A stretch of 32,954 bases of DNA from Candidatus Moranbacteria bacterium UBA2206 (GTDB taxonomy: Bacteria > Patescibacteriota > Minisyncoccia > Moranbacterales > UBA2206): positions 2,368 through 35,321 of the forward strand of contig DCUU01000042.1 in NCBI GenBank assembly GCA_002328565.1, given 5' to 3'. A program made the position numbers and the translations under genes. Shown one piece after another: positions 30,629 through 32,954 of the stretch. Under the pieces are notes generated by a model. The model did not search any database. It saw nothing but the letters and a program-made list of their open reading frames with translations, and was not told the DNA's origin. The stretch's first letter is position 1. Every line of letters starts with the position of its first letter.

Positions 30629-31168
30629 ATTAGAAGAATATATCGAAAGCCTTTTGTACAAAAGGCATCAAAAACAAGAATAAATGAAGCTATTTGGGCC
30701 AAAGAAATTCGCGTCATTGACGAGGATGGAGGATTGTTAGGAGTGATGACTGTCCCAGAAGCTCTGATTCTTTCCAAACAAAAAATGCTCGACTTAGTTG
30801 AAATTTCTCCTAAGGCCGTGCCGCCTGTTTGTAAGATTATGGATTTTGGAAAATTTCAATACCAAAAATCTAAAGAAGAAAGACAGAACAAGTCCAAACA
30901 GAAAAAATTCGAAACTAAGGGCATCCGCCTAAGCGTTCGAACTGATGAACATGATTTGAATTTTAAAAAAGATCAAACGGAAAAATTTCTCACTAAAGGC
31001 AACAAGGTAAAGATTGAAATAATTCTAAAGGGTCGGGAAAAAGCGCATGGCGATCTAGCCAGACAAAATCTCATTGAATTTGTAAAAAGCATTTCCGTGC
31101 CTAATAAAATAGAGCAAGAGATAAAAAGATTTCCGGGAGGATTTAATATAATAATAACATCACAATAA
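30629..31168 (+). CDS. infC: Translation initiation factor IF-3, non-AUG start
   Basis: About 179 aa, full family length, if started at ATT 30629 (IRRIYRKPFVQK). The N-terminal domain RINEAIWAKEIRVIDEDGG lies before any ATG, GTG or TTG in frame; the frame is open back to a TAA at 30602. So an AUU-type start is required (ATT also at 30611 and 30614). AUU starts in infC are known to allow autoregulation. The C-terminal domain (DLVEISPKAVPPVCKIMDFGKF, quoted in part) is normal. Operon with rpmI and rplT. Confidence 0.92.
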   Translation: MRRIYRKPFVQKASKTRINEAIWAKEIRVIDEDGGLLGVMTVPEALILSKQKMLDLVEISPKAVPPVCKIMDFGKFQYQKSKEERQNKSKQKKFETKGIRLSVRTDEHDLNFKKDQTEKFLTKGNKVKIEIILKGREKAHGDLARQNLIEFVKSISVPNKIEQEIKRFPGGFNIIITSQ

Positions 31169-31169
31169 T

Positions 31170-31370
31170 ATGCCAAAATTAAAAACCAAGAAAGCTTTGA
31201 TTAAGAAAATCAAAATTACCAAAAACAAGAAGGTCACTCGTCGAAAAACCGGACAAAACCATTATAATTCCAAAGAAAATGGCAAAGTCGGTCGAGCAAA
31301 AAAGGGTGACATAAGATTGTTTAAAGCTGATGAACATAATATCTTAAAAGGTTTGCCTTATAATCACTAA
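31170..31370 (+). CDS. rpmI: Ribosomal protein L35
   Basis: 66 aa, MPKLKTKKALIKKIKITKNKK, with the GRAKKGDIRLFKADEHNILKGLPY end, quoted in part. Normal length for bL35. It starts 1 nt after the infC stop, in the conserved infC-rpmI-rplT order. Confidence 0.97.
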   Translation: MPKLKTKKALIKKIKITKNKKVTRRKTGQNHYNSKENGKVGRAKKGDIRLFKADEHNILKGLPYNH

Positions 31371-31381
31371 TCACAAAAAAA

Positions 31382-31726
31382 ATGACTAGAGTAAAACGCG
31401 GAGTTTCCGCCTCAAAAAGAAGAAAGAATCTATTAGAAGACGCCAAGGGTTATCGTTGGAAAAGAAAATCCCACTATGCCGCAGCCAAGCAAGCTGTAAT
31501 TAAGGCTGGTTCATATGCTTATCGCGACCGTCGAGTGAAAAAAAGAACTATGCGCGCGCTTTGGATCACCCGTCTCAACATCGCTCTTCGTGAAGTTGGA
31601 CAAAAATACAGCTCATTCATCAAAATCCTAACTGACAAAAAAATTGAAGTGGACCGAAAGGTTCTCTCGCAAATGGCCATGGAAAATCCTGAAGTATTCA
31701 AGAAATTCGTCGAAAGCGCTAAGTAA
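31382..31726 (+). CDS. rplT: Ribosomal protein L20
   Basis: 114 aa, MTRVKRGVSASKRRKNLLED, then RRVKKRTMRALWITRLNIAL and LDRKVLSQMA-type end (here VDRKVLSQMAMENPEVF). Normal bL20. In other bacteria L20 represses this operon by binding its leader. A clear terminator follows 18 nt after the stop. Confidence 0.97.
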   Translation: MTRVKRGVSASKRRKNLLEDAKGYRWKRKSHYAAAKQAVIKAGSYAYRDRRVKKRTMRALWITRLNIALREVGQKYSSFIKILTDKKIEVDRKVLSQMAMENPEVFKKFVESAK

Positions 31727-31744
31727 ACATTCTATCTTAAAAAA

Positions 31745-31772
31745 ACACCAGCTTATACTGCTGGTGTTTTTT
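31745..31772 (+). terminator. Terminator of the infC operon
   Basis: ACACCAGC and GCTGGTGT form a perfect 8-bp stem with a 7-nt loop, flanked by A and T runs. Confidence 0.92.
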
Positions 31773-31791
31773 ATTATCTTTTTTTTAAAAA

Positions 31792-31936
31792 CCACCCTTG
31801 CGAAATAGAAAGAAATAAATTAAAACTTTTTCGCGTTAAGAAATTTATCCTGTCTGAGGCCCGACGCATTTGGTCGGGCCGAGTTATAAATTTTAGCGAA
31901 AAAGTTGAAAAATTATCTTTCTATGAGCTCGGGTGG
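31792..31936. repeat. 145-bp inverted-repeat element after rplT
   Basis: Matching arm blocks are CCACCC, ATAGAAAGA, ACTTTTTCGC and AAATTT on the left, and their complements in reverse order on the right. The centre is GGCCCGAC-GCATTTG-GTCGGGCC. Looks like a MITE-type element or a structured RNA. Confidence 0.8.
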
Positions 31937-31950
31937 CCTTTTTCTTTTCT

Positions 31951-31981
31951 GCCACTTTTCTTTTGGGAAAAGAAAAGTGGC
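31951..31981. repeat. 31-nt palindrome
   Basis: GCCACTTTTCTTTT and its complement around GGG, 5 nt past the stop of the minus-strand membrane protein gene. No T-run follows on that strand. Confidence 0.75.
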
Positions 31982-31986
31982 GAAGA

Positions 31987-32178
31987 TTATTTCTTTAATA
32001 TTGCTTCTTTAATCAATCTTTGAAGCGCATAAAATGGCAACCAAATCCAGAGAGTTTTCTTCACCCACTTATCCCAAAATTGGTTAGCGCCACCCTTAAT
32101 CGTTGCAAAATCCAAAAGTAAATAAATGACAAAGAAAAAGATAAATGCAATAGCTCCAATAATTATATACGCTTCCAT
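31987..32178 (-). CDS. Small membrane protein of unknown function
   Basis: 63 aa. One clear membrane helix at 3-24 (AYIIIGAIAFIFFFVIYLLL) and a second, aromatic, amphipathic stretch (KKTLWIWLPFYALQRLIKEA). AGGG of family A copy 4 lies about 13 nt before the ATG. No known family recognised. Confidence 0.65.
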   Translation of the reverse strand: MEAYIIIGAIAFIFFFVIYLLLDFATIKGGANQFWDKWVKKTLWIWLPFYALQRLIKEAILKK

Positions 32179-32188
32179 AAAATTATAT

Positions 32189-32274
32189 TTACCCTGTGGA
32201 ATATCCCGAATCGTCGGGATAATTTTGTAAACCCGCCTACCGACGAGGCAGGCAAAATTTATTCCATAGGGTGA
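32189..32274 (-). repeat. Family A palindromic element, copy 4, with nested palindrome
   Basis: Same outer stem and A-C mismatch as copies 1-3. Inner hairpins AATTTTG...CAAAATT and ATCCCGA-CGAT-TCGGGAT. The loop of the first hairpin has gained about 21 nt, CCTGCCT...AGGCGGG, itself a palindrome. It encodes the last residues and stop (HPME-stop) of the HAD gene. Confidence 0.85.
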
Positions 32275-32954
32275 TACTTATTAATTTCATAAATTACATC
32301 TTTCTTTTCCACCACAATTCGCCAACCTTCTTTCTCTGCAATAGTTTTCAAATTCAAATTAGGATTAAATGCAATTGGATTAGTCACAATTTCTAAAAAT
32401 TTCGCATCCGATTCTGTGTCCCCTACGCCATAGGAATCTTCCAGCGTTAATTTATTTTCCGCCGCATATTGTCGAACGACATGGCCCTTGTGTGCTGTTG
32501 GCGCAAAAGCTTCTTTGCCAGTATAGAAACCACTATTGTCAAGTTCATAGACTGTACCAAACACTGCATCAAATTTCAAATGTTTATTATATTCTTCTAC
32601 AATTTCAATTGGTGAACCACTAACAGCTATAAGATGATAGCCTTTCTTTTTTAGTTCGATTATTAAATTATTAGCGAAAATATATGTACGATCCTTGAAA
32701 AAAGGCACGACTATTTTGCTAGCTTCTATTATCTGATCTCGTGTGCAACCCTTGATATTTTCCACATAAAGCTTGACCAAAGCCTTTCTATATTCCTCAT
32801 ATGTGCCATGATGATCTAGCCATTTTGTATAAAGCTGCACCAGTTCATTGCGCACTTCACGCCTAAAAACTTTCATCCACGCTAATTCATTGATGAGTTC
32901 AAACGCTAAGTTCTTCCTAAATATTGTTCCGTCAATATCAAAAACAGCAATCTT
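32259..32954 (-). CDS. HAD-family phosphatase (phosphoserine phosphatase-like), 5' end outside window
   Basis: At least 231 aa; the frame runs off the window end. The bases before the first internal ATG (32876) encode KIAVFDIDGTIFRKN, which is HAD motif I, so the true start lies beyond 32954. Motif II is in LIAVSGSP, motif III Lys in APTAHKGHVV, and motif IV is GVGDTESDAKFL. A helical cap lies between. It resembles the HAD-IB subfamily (SerB-like). Its C-terminus is formed by family A copy 4. Confidence 0.9.
   Translation of the reverse strand, partial: KIAVFDIDGTIFRKNLAFELINELAWMKVFRREVRNELVQLYTKWLDHHGTYEEYRKALVKLYVENIKGCTRDQIIEASKIVVPFFKDRTYIFANNLIIELKKKGYHLIAVSGSPIEIVEEYNKHLKFDAVFGTVYELDNSGFYTGKEAFAPTAHKGHVVRQYAAENKLTLEDSYGVGDTESDAKFLEIVTNPIAFNPNLNLKTIAEKEGWRIVVEKKDVIYEINKYHPME

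Noticed and set aside
30461..30661. Minus-strand frame with a SLPAGRQG-like peptide
   Set aside because: It is translation of the palindrome and inverted repeat upstream of infC; no start context, no domain, and it overlaps the infC coding region.
31951..31981. Rho-independent terminator for the small membrane protein gene
   Set aside because: The stem is good but no T-run follows on the minus strand; kept as a palindrome only.

Overview
The window looks like an AT-rich Patescibacteria (Candidate Phyla Radiation) chromosome segment, probably from the Parcubacteria side. This is inferred from gene content and style. There is a type IV pilus cluster with PilM, N, O, B, T, C and D but no PilP or PilQ (no outer membrane expected). 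Many starts have the form AAAAATATG without a good Shine-Dalgarno, and GC-rich palindromes are scattered through genes and gaps. TGA is used as an ordinary stop (the MacA-like gene at 19447-20604), so code 25 is not in use.

Bases 1-15563 (minus strand) hold the pilus cluster. In transcription order it runs pilM, pilN-like, pilO-like, pilB, a response regulator, pilT, a GIY-YIG ORF, pilC, an S23-type protein, two major-pilin-like genes, an MNT/HEPN toxin-antitoxin pair and pilD. Two tandem copies of a FimT-PilV-PilW-PilX minor-pilin cassette follow; the second is cut by the window start, and the PilX of the first carries a LamG tip domain. comF (15708) is divergent from pilM.

Bases 17144-17813 hold a disturbed tRNA-Ser region with a second GIY-YIG ORF. 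Bases 17882-23165 look like one unit: ECF sigma factor, small membrane protein, OB-like protein, MacA-like adaptor, ABC ATPase, FtsX-type permease and a second OB-like protein. Then come a decayed and an intact tRNA-Arg, recG, two tiny genes with strong Shine-Dalgarno sites, a lipid-type glycosyltransferase with an alpha/beta hydrolase, a secreted orphan with its own promoter and terminator, DedA, smpB, tmRNA, infC-rpmI-rplT, a small membrane protein and a HAD phosphatase cut by the window end.

The most unusual content is the repeats. (1) A family of about 68-nt elements (1222, 13773, 14373, 32189 and a GIY-YIG-bearing relative at 9380) has a conserved outer stem. The three short copies have two inner hairpins with compensatory changes. 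All lie in the direction of transcription, and four of five end 7-13 nt before a start codon. (2) Palindromes are read in frame inside pilD, recG, comF and two prepilin leaders. (3) Extra or decayed copies of tRNA-Ser, tRNA-Arg and the tmRNA 3' end each carry a GC-rich palindrome in a loop. Together they suggest palindromic elements tolerated in RNA loops and protein surface loops, perhaps linked to GIY-YIG nucleases.
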